Shown: positions 22,192-33,803 of the stretch, piece by piece
How positions within the stretch are numbered: the stretch's first letter is position 1
Layout: every line of letters begins with the position of its first letter
Source of the DNA: Pomphorhynchus laevis
Lineage: Eukaryota > Acanthocephala > Palaeacanthocephala > Echinorhynchida > Pomphorhynchidae
Assembly (NCBI GenBank): GCA_012934845.2
Contig: WNNJ02002245.1
Coordinates: 1-64,000 of the forward strand
Direction of reading: 5' to 3'
DNA length: 64,000 bases
Notes under the pieces: generated by a model
What the model saw: only the letters and a program-made list of their open reading frames with translations
Database searches by the model: none
What the model was told of the DNA's origin: nothing
Program-made: the position numbers and the translations under genes

Positions 22192-23888
22192 GAAATAATA
22201 TTCGACGCGTTCATCGTTTTCGAAAAAATTGTAAAAAAATTTACCATCGGTGCTTCAAACAACTTACAAAAGAGAGCTTCCTCTCCTCACAAGCTACCGC
22301 GTTTCTTTCGACTACCTATAAAGGTCATATTTACAATCCCACTCCAACAAAACTCAAGGTTTTGGCTAAAATGCTACGTCTTCCAAATGTCTCTGTTTCC
22401 GCCAGGCAGGTCATCTCGAATGAATACTGGAGCACTAGATATATGTTCCAGCTGAGCAGGGATAAGGCGAACATCGCTCACCTTAACCCTTATCAGTCTT
22501 CCTTCTGGAAGCTATTCAAGAAGGAGAAGTTTGTCTGTTGGAAGGATAGAGCTTTGGGTTGGATTGGTAGTATAGACCTTGATAATGTTTTGAAGGAGTC
22601 ACTATCCTTACATAATTATGGAGCCAATCAATCTCCCCAACCAATCCCGCCTTGGGGTGACTTCAGGAGCAGGGACTTATCTGTTACAGATATCCTTAAC
22701 TCCTGGGGGCCACTTCCGGGCACCTCTAAATCCGTCGCTCCACTATCTTCTCGAGTCTGTCAGCTTTTGACAGCCGATCAAAGAAGAGAAGTGGCCGTCA
22801 CAATGCTTTTAGCCTCACCATCCGATGTAGCCGGCATCAATATTAGTCGTAGAATTTTCTTACCAAAGCATAGTCGGGTTTCATGTTTCAAAGATCTGCG
22901 TCCCATTTCGATTCAAAACTCCCTCATCTCCATCTACGAAAAAGCGCTTGCGCGTAGAATCCGCGACCATTTAAGTAGTCGTAATTTGATCCTACCGAGT
23001 TTTCACGGGTTTGTCAAGGGACGCTCGGTTCATTCAGCAATAGGTGAAGTGCATCAGTTTTGTAGGGATAATAGCCATCAACTAGCTGTGGCTGTTTTCC
23101 TTGACTTTTCTGCTGCATTTGACCGCATTTCCATTCCCTTTGTTATCTCCTCTCTCAGGTCCCTCGGGTTGCCTGCGAGAATTGTTAACAGGGTGGAGAT
23201 ATTACTGTTTACCAAGAGGTTCTACTATGAAGACGACCCTGATGCGTGTCAGTTCTACCCTATTACAGGTGTGCCCCAAGGATCCCCACTTTCTCCTATC
23301 TTATTTCTTGCTGCCTCCATTGTACTATTCAAGAATTTTAAACGTGATCAACATCTAGTGGTATACGCTGATGATACCACGGCTCTGTTCTCTGGACGCA
23401 GGTGCAAAGATGTCGCTTCGGACATCAGCCGTTTCTTTTTAAGATTAACAGACCAGCTGACCCTATCCAATCTTATTTTAAATTCATCCAAATCGCAGGT
23501 AGTTGTCTTTCATGGCACCCCTGCTATAAAGAAAAAATTAAAGAGACTAGCACTCTCAGCTCTATCTTCTATATTGACTTATCAACCACTCCCTACCTTC
23601 ACAAGTCGAGTAAAATACCTGGGGTTCACTGTTACGATGAACTGGTCGGCGAAAGCTGACCTGGATAGACTTAAACGTATCCTGAAGAAAGCTAGGTGGG
23701 CCCTGAAACGGGCTCAGCATCTGTCGTTGAATGGGAAAACCCAAGTGCGCCTCTGGGGTACTTGGGCTATCTCGGGATTAGTCTTCTTTTCGAGAGGACG
23801 TCCTCCAGAGCAAAGACTAAGGTTTCTCAAGCTCCTCATCTCGCGATTACCGCGCATAGTCCGCCTAGATTGGATTCTTCGGGGGTGA
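22188..23888 (+). CDS. LINE A5 reverse transcriptase, intact frame
   Basis: The frame is open for 566 codons, but the part before about 22275 is flank and 5' UTR read through; the first in-frame ATG is at 22371 (MLRLPNVSVSARQ). RT blocks in order: LASPSDVAGINISRRIFLP, KDLRPISIQNSLISIYEKAL, FHGFVKGRSVHSAIGE, AVFLDFSAAFDRISIPF (catalytic Asp), ITGVPQGSPLSPILF, VVYADDTTALFSGR (active site), NLILNSSKSQVVVFHG, VKYLGFTVTMNWSAKADL, and an LKRAQHLSLNGKTQVRLW thumb. No RNase H domain follows. The RT reverse-transcribes LINE RNA at the nicked target; lacking its own endonuclease, this copy would depend on another. Confidence 0.85.
   Translation: MRNNIRRVHRFRKNCKKIYHRCFKQLTKESFLSSQATAFLSTTYKGHIYNPTPTKLKVLAKMLRLPNVSVSARQVISNEYWSTRYMFQLSRDKANIAHLNPYQSSFWKLFKKEKFVCWKDRALGWIGSIDLDNVLKESLSLHNYGANQSPQPIPPWGDFRSRDLSVTDILNSWGPLPGTSKSVAPLSSRVCQLLTADQRREVAVTMLLASPSDVAGINISRRIFLPKHSRVSCFKDLRPISIQNSLISIYEKALARRIRDHLSSRNLILPSFHGFVKGRSVHSAIGEVHQFCRDNSHQLAVAVFLDFSAAFDRISIPFVISSLRSLGLPARIVNRVEILLFTKRFYYEDDPDACQFYPITGVPQGSPLSPILFLAASIVLFKNFKRDQHLVVYADDTTALFSGRRCKDVASDISRFFLRLTDQLTLSNLILNSSKSQVVVFHGTPAIKKKLKRLALSALSSILTYQPLPTFTSRVKYLGFTVTMNWSAKADLDRLKRILKKARWALKRAQHLSLNGKTQVRLWGTWAISGLVFFSRGRPPEQRLRFLKLLISRLPRIVRLDWILRG
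22192..22202 (+). repeat. Target-site duplication of A5, left
   Basis: GAAATAATATT, matched exactly at 24098-24108 after the A5 tail. Confidence 0.8.
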
Positions 23889-24097
23889 TAGACCCCGGGT
23901 GGTTCAGTCGAAGAGCGGCGTGTTGGATTAGCTGGAGGGCTCAGATCTCGCTGGACCTAAGGCCGTAGAATAAATAGAAGATTGAATGATTAACGAATTG
24001 ATATTATTTTTGTCTTTTCTTGCATGTTTTGTTCTGTGTAACACGTTTTTTATCGGTTACAAGTTTTGTTTAAGAAAATCCTTATCTTATTTTATCT
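22203..24097 (+). mobile_element. Family A LINE copy A5, internally deleted, young
   Basis: Bounded by an 11-bp target-site duplication. Its first ~70 bp match the 5' end of copy A6 (GAAAAAATTGTAAAA, CATCGGTGCTTCAAACAAC). It then jumps directly into the region between endonuclease and RT (compare A6 at about 26254), so ORF1 and almost all of the endonuclease are missing. From there to the tail it is nearly identical to A6. The 3' end is the family block GGACCTAAGGCCGTAGAATAAA followed by a CTTATCTTATTTTATC tail. Intact termini plus an internal deletion suggest retrotransposition of a shortened RNA or template switching. Confidence 0.85.
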
Positions 24098-24108
24098 GAA
24101 ATAATATT
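24098..24108 (+). repeat. Target-site duplication of A5, right
   Basis: GAAATAATATT directly after the CTTATCTTATTTTATCT tail of A5. Confidence 0.8.
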
Positions 24109-24176
24109 TGAACGAAAATTGTACAAATTTGTTGAGGCACAATACAACAGATGAAACTGTATAGTTGCAGTACAAT

Positions 24177-24188
24177 TGAATTATATTA
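24177..24188 (+). repeat. Target-site duplication of A6, left
   Basis: TGAATTATATTA, identical to 28081-28092 after the A6 tail. Confidence 0.85.
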
Positions 24189-24309
24189 CAAAATGACAGA
24201 AAAAATTGTAAAACAATTTATCATCGGTGCTTCAAACAACTTAAAAAATCAAGCAAATATGGAACGGAACTCAGGTATTTCCAATATAACATCGAATTTT
24301 TAAGCCAAA

Positions 24310-25458
24310 GAAAACAAGGTTAGTCCTATTTCGTCTAATTTTTTAATCTCAAGCACGGATGGAGAACTCCCTCCTGTGCCTAAAGTGGTGAATCTGGTCA
24401 TAATCAGACTTCTTTAACCATTTGAAAGGAAGAATCTTTTCAATATTTTTCTGAGAGAGTTTACAAGCTCTTATAAGAAGAGAATTCTATTTAATTCGAT
24501 AAAATATTTAGATTCCGAAATCCAGATTTCTTTCAGCTCTCAAGATCTGGCAGCTACGTACCTAGAATTTTTCGAAACACACCTAAAAGAATTTGGGTCA
24601 ACTACTTACAGGCCTATTCAGGCGACTCTGAAAATTAATAATTTTCCGCCCTTCGCAACGGAGGATGATATCATTGCTCTCACATCTGAGTTCAAAATTC
24701 ATAACATTCGCCCAATCCTGGGTAAGAAAGGCCAGGCTATACCAATAGCATTCTGCTCTACCGCAGTCGACCAGGCGGAATGTCTGGCTAAAAGCAAATG
24801 TAACCCCTTTTTGGGGTACAATCTTTCTTTCAATATCGTAGACGCTGATGACTTAACATACCCCCATTGCAATGGGTGCCACCTCTGGGGGCACTGGTCC
24901 TCGAACTGTACCAGGCCCCACACGTGTGGGGTTTGCAGCTCTTCCGAAGTCCATGAGGGGAAATGTTCTCTCCCCCCTCTGTGTTCCAATTGTGGTGGTC
25001 AGCACCCGGCCTGGTCTAGAAGATGTCCTATCTTCAAAGAATACAAATTAAGGCATTGTGGGGCACCGGTCAAACCGGCCCACTTTGCCGCTGCCAGCTT
25101 GTCCAATTCAAACGGTTATGGTATGTCGGACACCGACATTTTCAAAATTGTTGACGCAAGACTACATATATATAAAGACGAGATTCGAGCCTTAACGAAC
25201 CATCTGATAGCGAAATTCGAGGAATCCCGTTCTCCTCCATCGACGATTCTTACCTCTTCGAAGAGAGAGCCCCCCGTTCTAAGAAGAGATCATCTTCTAA
25301 ACAAAAGTTGGCTTCCTTGAAGTTGGCAAAGAAAGATGATATATGTTGGGAGTTGTTGGCCTCAAAGGGAGATGAAGATAATGCCGGTGGGCAAGTGTCT
25401 TCTCCTGGTAGGGCTGGGAGTGAGAATGGCAACTTTTTCTCTCCTAGTTTCTGCTAGG
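24310..25458 (+). pseudogene. LINE A6 ORF1 (gag-like, zinc knuckles), broken
   Basis: N-terminal part SSTDGELPPVPKVVNLVI, core YKKRILFNSIKYLD and LKINNFPPFATEDD, then knuckles YPHCNGCHLWGHWSSNC, CGVCSSSEVHEGKC and CSNCGGQHPAWSRRC (about 24858-25030), and a Ser/Lys-rich end. It binds element RNA in this class. Compared with copy A8, a Gln codon has become TAA near 24415, and a shift in a C run near 25270 moves the last ~60 codons into another frame, which then runs to a stop at about 25458, 33 bases before ORF2. Confidence 0.8.
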
Positions 25459-25491
25459 AGGTAGGCATCCCACTCCAGCTGTCGTAACCCA

Positions 25492-27869
25492 ATGCAAAGT
25501 AGTCAAGAGCCTTTTTCACTAAATATACTCCAGTGGAATTCGCGAAGTGCTTCTGCCCTTAGCCTTCTATCTGGTAGTGATGCGGATGTTATAGTCCTTC
25601 AGGAGACGCGGTCTATGCGTATCCCCCAGGACATTACTCGATTTATCCCCAAGCATATTTACACCCACTTCACTCCGTACATAACGCCTCCTCACGCATC
25701 TTCATCTCAAGGTCTTTTAACCATAGTTAAATGCTCTTTAAGATCATCCCTTCTTTTAAACTATTCTTGTCCAGCCCTGTCTTGTTTAGCTGTTTCACTT
25801 TGTAAGAATGGTAAACGTATCAGCATAGCCAATATCTATATTAGGCCAGGGGAAATTCACAAGAACCGTGATCTCCTGGACCGTATTTTGGGTAGTGGCT
25901 ATGACATGTTACTCGGTGACTTCAACAACAGAACTGGTCGTTGGATTAATGCAGCACTCCGCAGAGCCAGGAACGATTACCTTATTCACAAACCACCGTC
26001 CCCAACTTTTCATTGCTCAACAACTAATTCTCTCCTCGACATATTACTGCTTCATAAGATGTGGTTGTTGAAACCCATCTGTACTGAGCAGTCGCGCCAA
26101 AAACAGACCATCTCTCATGACCTAATTCGTTGGCGGATAGAGGAAGATACGTTGCTTAGAAGGAGGTTTCACTTTGATCCCATCAGAGTGGCTTTCTTTC
26201 AGGCGGCTATCCAACTCTTCCCCAGAATTGGTAATGAGAATTTGACCGAATTTAATTCCTTCCTCTCCTCGCAAGCTACCGCGTTTCTTTCGACTACCTA
26301 TAAAGGTCATACTTACAATCCCACTCCAACAAAACTCAAGGTTTTGGCTAAAATGCTACGTCTTCCAAATGTCTCTGTTTCCGCCAGGCAGGCCATCTCG
26401 AATGAATACTGGAGCACTAGATATAGGTTCCAACTGAGCAGGGATAAGGCGAACATCGCTCACCTTAACCCTTCTCAGTCTTCCTTCTGGAAGATATCCA
26501 AGAAGGAGAAGTTTGTCTGTTGGAAGGATACGGCTTTGGGTTAAATTGGTAGTATAGGCCTTGATAATGTTTTGAAGGAGTCACTATCCTTACATAATTA
26601 TGGAGCCAATCAATCTCCCCAACCAATCCCGCCTTGGGGTGACTTCAGGAGCAGGGACTTATCTGTTACAGATATCCTTAACTCCTGGGGGTCACTTCCG
26701 GGCACCTCTAAATCCGTCGCTCCACTATCTTCTTGAGTCTGTCAGCTTTTGACAGCCGATCAAAGAAGAGAAGTGGTCGTCACAATGCTTTTAGCTTCAC
26801 CATCCGATGAACCAGCATCAATATTAGTCGTAGAATTTTCTTACCAAAGCATAGTCCGGTTTCATGTCCCAAAGATCTGCGTCCCATTTCGATTCAAAAC
26901 TCCCTCATCTCCATCTACGAAAAAGCGCTTGCGCGTAGAATCCGCGACCATTTAAGTAGGCGTAATTTGATCCCACCGAGTTTTCACGGGTTTGTCAAGG
27001 GACGCTCGGTTCATTCAGTAATAGGTGAAGTGCATCAGTTTTGTAGGGATAATAGCCATCAACTAGCTGTGGCTGTTTTCCTTGACTTTTCTGCTGCATT
27101 TGACCGCATTTCCATTCCCTTTGTTATCTCCTCTCTCAGGTCCCTCGGCTTGCCTGCGAGAATTGTTAACAGGGTGGGGATATTACTGTTTACCAAGAGG
27201 TTCTACTATGAAGACGACCCTGATGCGTGTCAGTTCTACCCTATTACAGGTGTGCCCCAAGGATCCCCACTTTCTCCTATCTTATTTCTTGCTGCCTCCA
27301 TTGTACTATTCAAGAATTTTAAACGTGATCAACATCTAGTGGTATACGCTGATGATACCACGGCTCTGTTCTCTGGACGCAGGTGCAAAGATGTCGCTTC
27401 GGACATCAGCCGTTTCTTTTTAAGATTAACAGACCAGCTGACCCTATCCAATCTTATTTTAAATTCATCCAAATCGCAGGTAGTTGTCTTTCATGGCACC
27501 CCTGCTATAAAGAAAAAATTAAAGAGACTAGCACTCTCAGCTCTATCTTCTATATTGACTTATCAACCACTCCCTACCTTCACAAGTCGAGTAAAATACC
27601 TGGGGTTCACTGTTACAATGAACTGGTCGGCGAAAGCTGACCTGGTTAGACTTAAACGTATCCTGAAGAAAGCTAGGTGGGCCCTGAAACGGGCTCAGCA
27701 TCTGTCGTTGAATGGGAAAACCCAAGTGCGCCTCTGGGGTACTTGGGCTATCTCGGGATTAGTCTTCTTTTCGAGAGGACGTCCTCCAGAGCAAAGACTA
27801 AGGTTTCTCAAGCTCCTCATCTCGCGATTACCGCGCATAGTCCGCCTAGATTGGATTCTTCGGGGGTGA
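25492..27869 (+). pseudogene. LINE A6 ORF2 (APE endonuclease + RT), three lesions
   Basis: Opens MQSSQEPFSLNILQWNSR; the endonuclease shows VIVLQETRS, SIANIYIRPG, MLLGDFNNRTGRW and TTNSLLDILLL (residues ~10-190). A long linker leads to the RT with the same blocks as A5 and YADDT near 27345. The frame is cut by TAA at 26542 where A5 has TGG, by TGA near 26734 where A5 has CGA, and by a small deletion near 26807. Open pieces are 25492-26544 and 26967-27869. The very few differences from A5 show recent activity of the family. Confidence 0.85.
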
Positions 27870-28080
27870 TAGACCCCGGGTGGTTCAGTCGAAGAGCGGC
27901 GTGTTGGATTAGCTGGAGGGCTCAGATCCCGCTGGACCTGAGGCCGTAGAATAAATAGAAGATTGAATGATTAACGAATTGATATTATTTTTGTCTTTTC
28001 TTGCATGTTTTGTTCTGTGTAACACGTTTTTTATCGGTTACAAGTTTTGTTTAGGAAAATCCTTATCTTATCTTATCTTA

Positions 28081-28092
28081 TGAATTATATTA
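28081..28092 (+). repeat. Target-site duplication of A6, right
   Basis: TGAATTATATTA immediately after the (TTATC)n tail. Confidence 0.85.
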
Positions 28093-30039
28093 TATTTTAG
28101 GGTGAACACTTTGAGTAATTCTATTGTTACATAAAATGATGCGAAATCCAAATCAGGTCGTGCGTTGTCGGTTGTTAGATATCTTCTTTAAATTTAATTA
28201 TGTAAGAGAAAAACATTAATAAAAAAGATATTTTCTAAAATCTTTTCTTTTTACACAAAAGGTATTCTAAATTAAAACGATCGATGGTAAAATATTCATA
28301 ATTATTATCAAAACATTTCAAGAATGCACTATTTAATAAATTATCAAAGTGAGCAAACTGTGTTCCCTAACGTATATACAAATTTCCCGTTTACAAATTT
28401 GTTTTCAGAATATTTCCTCCTTACAGATTTTTAAGAGTGAAATTTGTGCACCTTTCAAAATCTAAATGTTCTACCTTTAAAAGTACTGCAAAATTTACTT
28501 TATTTGATTGAATGAAAAATATGTAAACAAGAAAGTTTGTACCGACGTTTGAAATACATTATACTTTCTTAGTTAATTTATTCAAATAAGTATACACAAT
28601 CAATCTTATTGCTCAAATATTCTTTAAAATGTACACACTACTATTCTGACTAAAGTTATCGGCGTTGATGGGCATATAAATCTTTTTCAACCAATTCATT
28701 ATAATTCTTTAGTATTTTAAAATCTTTTATGTGCACGTTCGATGCTTAACTAAAATATATTAAATAACAATACAACACTAAAATGCATATAGCTCTCTTT
28801 AGTTATCATATTTTCTATTATATAAATTATTTTATTATTGTATTACTATTATATTAAATTAATTATTATTTAAACTCGTTATTTGCCATCAAAAGTAATT
28901 AATCTACGAACTTAGTCGTCGAATGCAACGACCTAATAAAAATGCCAACGTGTGAATGGTATTAATACATTTTTAAAATTAATATAAAAATTATAAAATA
29001 AAAAATAAAATAAAAATAAAAAATAATTTTTTTTTTATTTTTACACAAAAATAAAAAAAATCCTGTTATTTTTATGTGATACAGGTAAAAATATAAAAAA
29101 GAAACAGTATATTTGAATTTTAAGTTAAATAAATATTATATTTAGATTGTAACAAATTAATAAGAATTGAATTGTGTGTCTGTTACTTATAATGAGGTAG
29201 TCAAATCCTACAACAATTTATAATAAACTGCTGAGATTAACCTGTAGTGATTGTTGCCAAAGATATTAGTAGCACAGCTACTAATACCTAAATAATACAT
29301 TTTATTACAAAAATGTAAAATAAATATAAATATTTTTATTTATATAAAATATTTTAGGTGTAATCGTCTGCAGTTAAGTTTAGAGGCTATTATTAGAAAA
29401 TATTCATAAGTAGATGCTTAAACAATAAATACTTGTAGAATCATTTGTTAAGTATCAAAATTTTTTTTTACTTTTGAATATAAAATAAAAATGCGATGAG
29501 AAAATACAAAAATCTTATTTACTACATTGTATATTAAACAAATAAATAACATTCTTTTGTTGAATGTACCAAAACTAAAAAGGGTTCAAAAAATTTAAAA
29601 ATATTTTTAAAATGTTTAACAAATTTTTTAAATATTTTTAAAAATTTAACACGTTTTGTATTTTTGCTAAAATACAATTTATTAACATGAACATGATACA
29701 ATCGACGTATGGATACAAATAGTCACACACTTCTTCTAGGAAGAGATAAAATAATTAAAACAGGCAATGGAATAAAAAATCAAAACTTGTTCGAGTCGTA
29801 TAAGCTATTTTCGTCGCTAGGAGGATATACATTTAAGAAAATGCAAATAATGTACTTGAACGATGATTCTATTCTTTGATGCATAATTACAAATGATATT
29901 TGACGACTGTATTACTGGTAACAATGGAAAACCGCTATTAAATTAACAACTTAATACAAATATATGTCAATACATGCACTCGAGCACTTTTCTGAACACC
30001 GCAGTGATACGTTGGAATGTCAATAAAACTTATTTGTTT
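28093..30039. other. AT-rich DNA downstream of polybromo
   Basis: No gene was found. It holds A/T-rich low-complexity runs (notably 28980-29110) and would contain the polybromo 3' UTR on the minus strand. An AATAAA hexamer overlaps the stop codon region (near 30035-30041), too early to be a sure poly(A) signal. Confidence 0.5.
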
Positions 30040-30293
30040 TTATTCCATTGAAATATCTGCAACACCACCGCTATTGTGACGACAACAGGACTCAATTTCA
30101 GAAATAATTTTGGATAACACGATGTCGATGTCTGCATAAAGTTGCTGGTCATCAAATGTAGATTCAGAAGTAGAAGGAGCAAACGCCTTTGATATACATG
30201 GTGCTTTATCGACTAGTGTCGTTTGTTCTGATATCAAACTGTTCATGCCCTTGTTATCTATGCCTCGCTCGCTCTTATCTCCAATGATTACAC
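30040..30293 (-). CDS. PBRM1: Polybromo last exon
   Basis: GVIIGDKSERGIDNK to SGGVADISME and the TAA stop at 30040-30042. Acceptor GCATTTAG. No domain; the tail is Ser/Asp-rich. Confidence 0.8.
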
Positions 30294-33200
30294 CTAAATG
30301 CATAAATGATAAAATAACAATACTGTAATATACTTTATATATAGACAAACGTTTAATTTCTACATATCAATAAATTTACCTTTTGCTCCTGTAAGTGCGG
30401 ATTCAGGTACTGGTGTGTCTATTGGACTTGCTGCGGTGCATGTACTTTCGTCTACATCCATTGGTACTATAAAAGAATCTTCAGTGTTAGAACAATCGAC
30501 CACATTATCTCCATCATTTAATAGAATATCAATATCATTGATACGATTGTCTTTGGTTGATTTCATAGAGCTCGATATCTTTACACTTTGCAATATTAGC
30601 CGTTTGCTTAATTTACTTAACGCACTGGCCAAATTACCAACTTCATCTGGTTTAATGTATGAAAACCATTTGTACATTGCATTTCGCTGTTCCGAGTTAT
30701 TTTTAAGAAGCGCTTTGAATTTTTCCGCGTACAGATCGTGGATCTCTACAAAAACAGAATAAGATGGACGTTAATGCAAGACACAAATATAATGGGTTTC
30801 AGTTATAACAGTAGCGCACAATTTTACAGTTAGACAAAATAATATAGATATGACGTGCAAAACAAACGTGAGAACGAAAATACCTTCAATCGAACTAACA
30901 CAATCTTTATTTTCTGATAGTTCTTTAGCAACATCTTGCTTTGCTGTTTCGATAAGATTGATCTTCTGTTGCCAATTGCTGAGATATTTTGAAGGCTTGG
31001 CAGTATTACTAATGCCTTTTAAATATCTTGAAAAGAAAAAAGACATATTAGGATCTATTAAACACGTTAATTGCAATAACCAGTTGACATTTGAATAAAA
31101 TAATTCAATAAAATAATTTGAAATTAAGAAATCTCTTTAAAGCACATTGTGTGTAAAATTAAAAAGTCAACAAAAATCAAACAAAGAATGTTCTAACCTC
31201 ATAATATAATAATATCATAAAGCACAAATATTTTTTAAAATAAGCAAATAAATATTTAATAAATTACAAATTACAATATTTTGTCAACAATCTAAAGATC
31301 ATACAAAGCCAACTAAAAGTAGCGTACCATACTGATTAATCGTAAAATCGGCGAGAAAATGACAAATGTCAAAATTGTTGGTTTTTTGATTATTTAGTGA
31401 CTACAAAATTGATCTATAAAAAATTAATAAATTTAGTTTTACTTACAAAGCAATATTAATGTGATAACATCAATATAATGCTATCTTTCAGTAAAAATAA
31501 TGTTGTGATTTTGCTAAACAACAATCGGGTTTTTATTTTAAAAAAGGAAACATTCAGTGAATAAAATAAATTTTAATTTACAAGTATCGATATTTTGTAA
31601 ATAATCAAACTTTAAATTTAAATTTCCTGATTGATAGAACATTCCACAGAAACAGTCTTATTTAATAAAATAAAATGTATTCTCGGTTACTCTAAATTTA
31701 AAGCACATATTGTAAAAATGTGTAACATTAAGTAGGTAAGATATAAATAATAATAAATTAATTAAGTTTTAGCAAATAATAACAACTACTTACTTATTGT
31801 AAATGTTGAGATGGTTACGTTTTCTTTCTGCATTATTGACACTGTACGCATTATTGCATGAAATATATTGATTTTGATAAAGACTCGGTCTCTGCGGACG
31901 TAATCCTAAATAATGAAAGATCGATTTGTACAAATTCATATCAATGTTCAGACAATTTTGCAATCAATTTTGATGTCAATAATTTTAACATTATTGACAA
32001 ATGATAATCGACGAGGATATTTTTATATAAGTGGATATTGACCAATTAGGTCTATATAAAAAGTAACTATTAAAGCTCTTGAGTAATAACTAAATAATCT
32101 TATACAAATAACGATATATAAATAAAATTCAAATGTATAAGGAGCTCTACTATATTCTCACAACGTTTTTACGTTTACATTAAATGAAAAAATAATCATC
32201 TTTTTACATTCACGACGCAATACAAACTTATTTTTTTTCATTAACTTTTTTCACATCAACAGTGGAATCGATGAAATGAGCATTATAGATATAAAATTTT
32301 GATGTCATGATGATACCAGTTGATATGAAGGAGAAAAAATTCACGACCGTAGGTTAGTTTAGTATTATACCTCTTACTCACAAATCGGTAATGTAAAGAA
32401 AAACGTTTTTGACTAATGCATTTCCGTTCAAGCGGTACGGAAACGCCTTTTTTCACAATGTCGCACAGGCAACAGAAACGACCAGTATTTAACTCATTCT
32501 ACTGATGAGTGTTGCCGGGTACTCATCATTTCGATGCTGAAGTGGTCGTCTAGAAGTGACATGGTGATTAAAAGTCGTGAATCGAAGTCCAGTCTATCAA
32601 GCAACACCATTTAGTATAAATGCCGTATTTCGTAAGAAATCCTGGACCGTTGTTTACTCAGCATATCTGTGCACTGCTATTATACATGCCGTATCCATTA
32701 AGGATCCAACGAATGAAGCGACAATTCAGCAACAACCTCTGCCTAGTGTTTAAAGATGGTCCGCACAGCAATTCGATCTGGTAAAGAGCGTAAGCCTCAG
32801 AAATTAAGCATAGTGTCGGAAACGCCTTTATTCACAATGTCGCACAGGCAACCGAAACGATTAGTGTGTACCTCATTCTACTGATGAATGTTGCCGGGTA
32901 CTCATCATTTCGATGCTGAAGTGGTCGTTTAGAAGTGACATGGTGATTGAAAGTCGTGAATCGAAGTTCAGTCTGTCAGGCAACACCATTTAGTATATAT
33001 ATTATATTTTTTCGCTATAACAATTTATAAATATAATATATATTGAATAGTTATATGTATATATATTAATAGGTAAAGAGTTGGTAGTCAGCCTTCTGAC
33101 GAGTCCGGGGCTACCAACGTGTGGCAAAAAGCGGGCGAAACGAAAACGGCTGTGGCAATGGTGCCGTTAGTAGTCAGGGTGTATGGAATTGGATATCATG

Positions 33201-33720
33201 AAGGAAAAATTCTGTAGCTGGTTTTCAATGCGAAAGTCACCTTGTGTGACCTAGCAACTATTCACTACAAAAATAAGCATCCATAAAAGGATCACCAGTC
33301 CCGATTTCAATTGATCTTCATGATCCCATAAGAAACAATATATATATTGTATATATATACACATATATAGATTACAAAGGAAACAGTACCGCCGCCTGGG
33401 ATCCTCGCAGGACCAATATATAAATAAAAGGTTTGATTCAACCAGGACTGTCTATTACACCTATCTGCTTTTCTCTATATATAGAGAATTTCATGCTTCT
33501 ACACTGCAAGACGGCGTACCGTTTCGGCTTTGAGAAGCCTCATCAGTTGCAGCAATACAGTGTATACACATGAAAAACATACTATATATAGATTAAAGCA
33601 GAAAAAGCCGAACTTCTCAAAGCCGAAACGGTACGCCGTCTTGCAGTGTAGAAGCATGAAATTCTCTATATATAGAGAAAAGCAGATAGGTGTAATAGAC
33701 AGTCCTGGTTGAATCAAACC

Positions 33721-33803
<83 letters not shown>

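Larger units (their letters stand above)
24189..28080 (+). mobile_element. Family A LINE copy A6, near full length, young
   Basis: A 3.9-kb Jockey-like non-LTR retrotransposon with 12-bp target-site duplications on both sides and a (TTATC)n tail. Layout: short 5' UTR, ORF1 with three CCHC-type zinc knuckles (24310-25458), ORF2 with APE endonuclease then RT (25492-27869), a 3' UTR containing GGACCTGAGGCCGTAG. Relative to A5 the first ~20 bases of the 5' end are missing. ORFs carry a few lesions. Placement in the Jockey superfamily rests on the ORF1 knuckles, EN-RT order, the YADDT box and absence of RNase H; the exact clade is inferred. Confidence 0.9.

Noticed and set aside
30415-30762. Plus-strand 115-codon ORF
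   Set aside because: Antisense of polybromo exon 20.
32438-32618. Hammerhead in the 181-bp module (CTGATGAGT)
   Set aside because: The CTGATGA forms a simple hairpin with ACTCATCA and no GAAA follows in the right place.
32620-32820. 5S rRNA-like segment (GAAATTAAGCA, GTGTCGG)
   Set aside because: Only a dozen or so bases resemble the 5S internal control region; the rest does not align.
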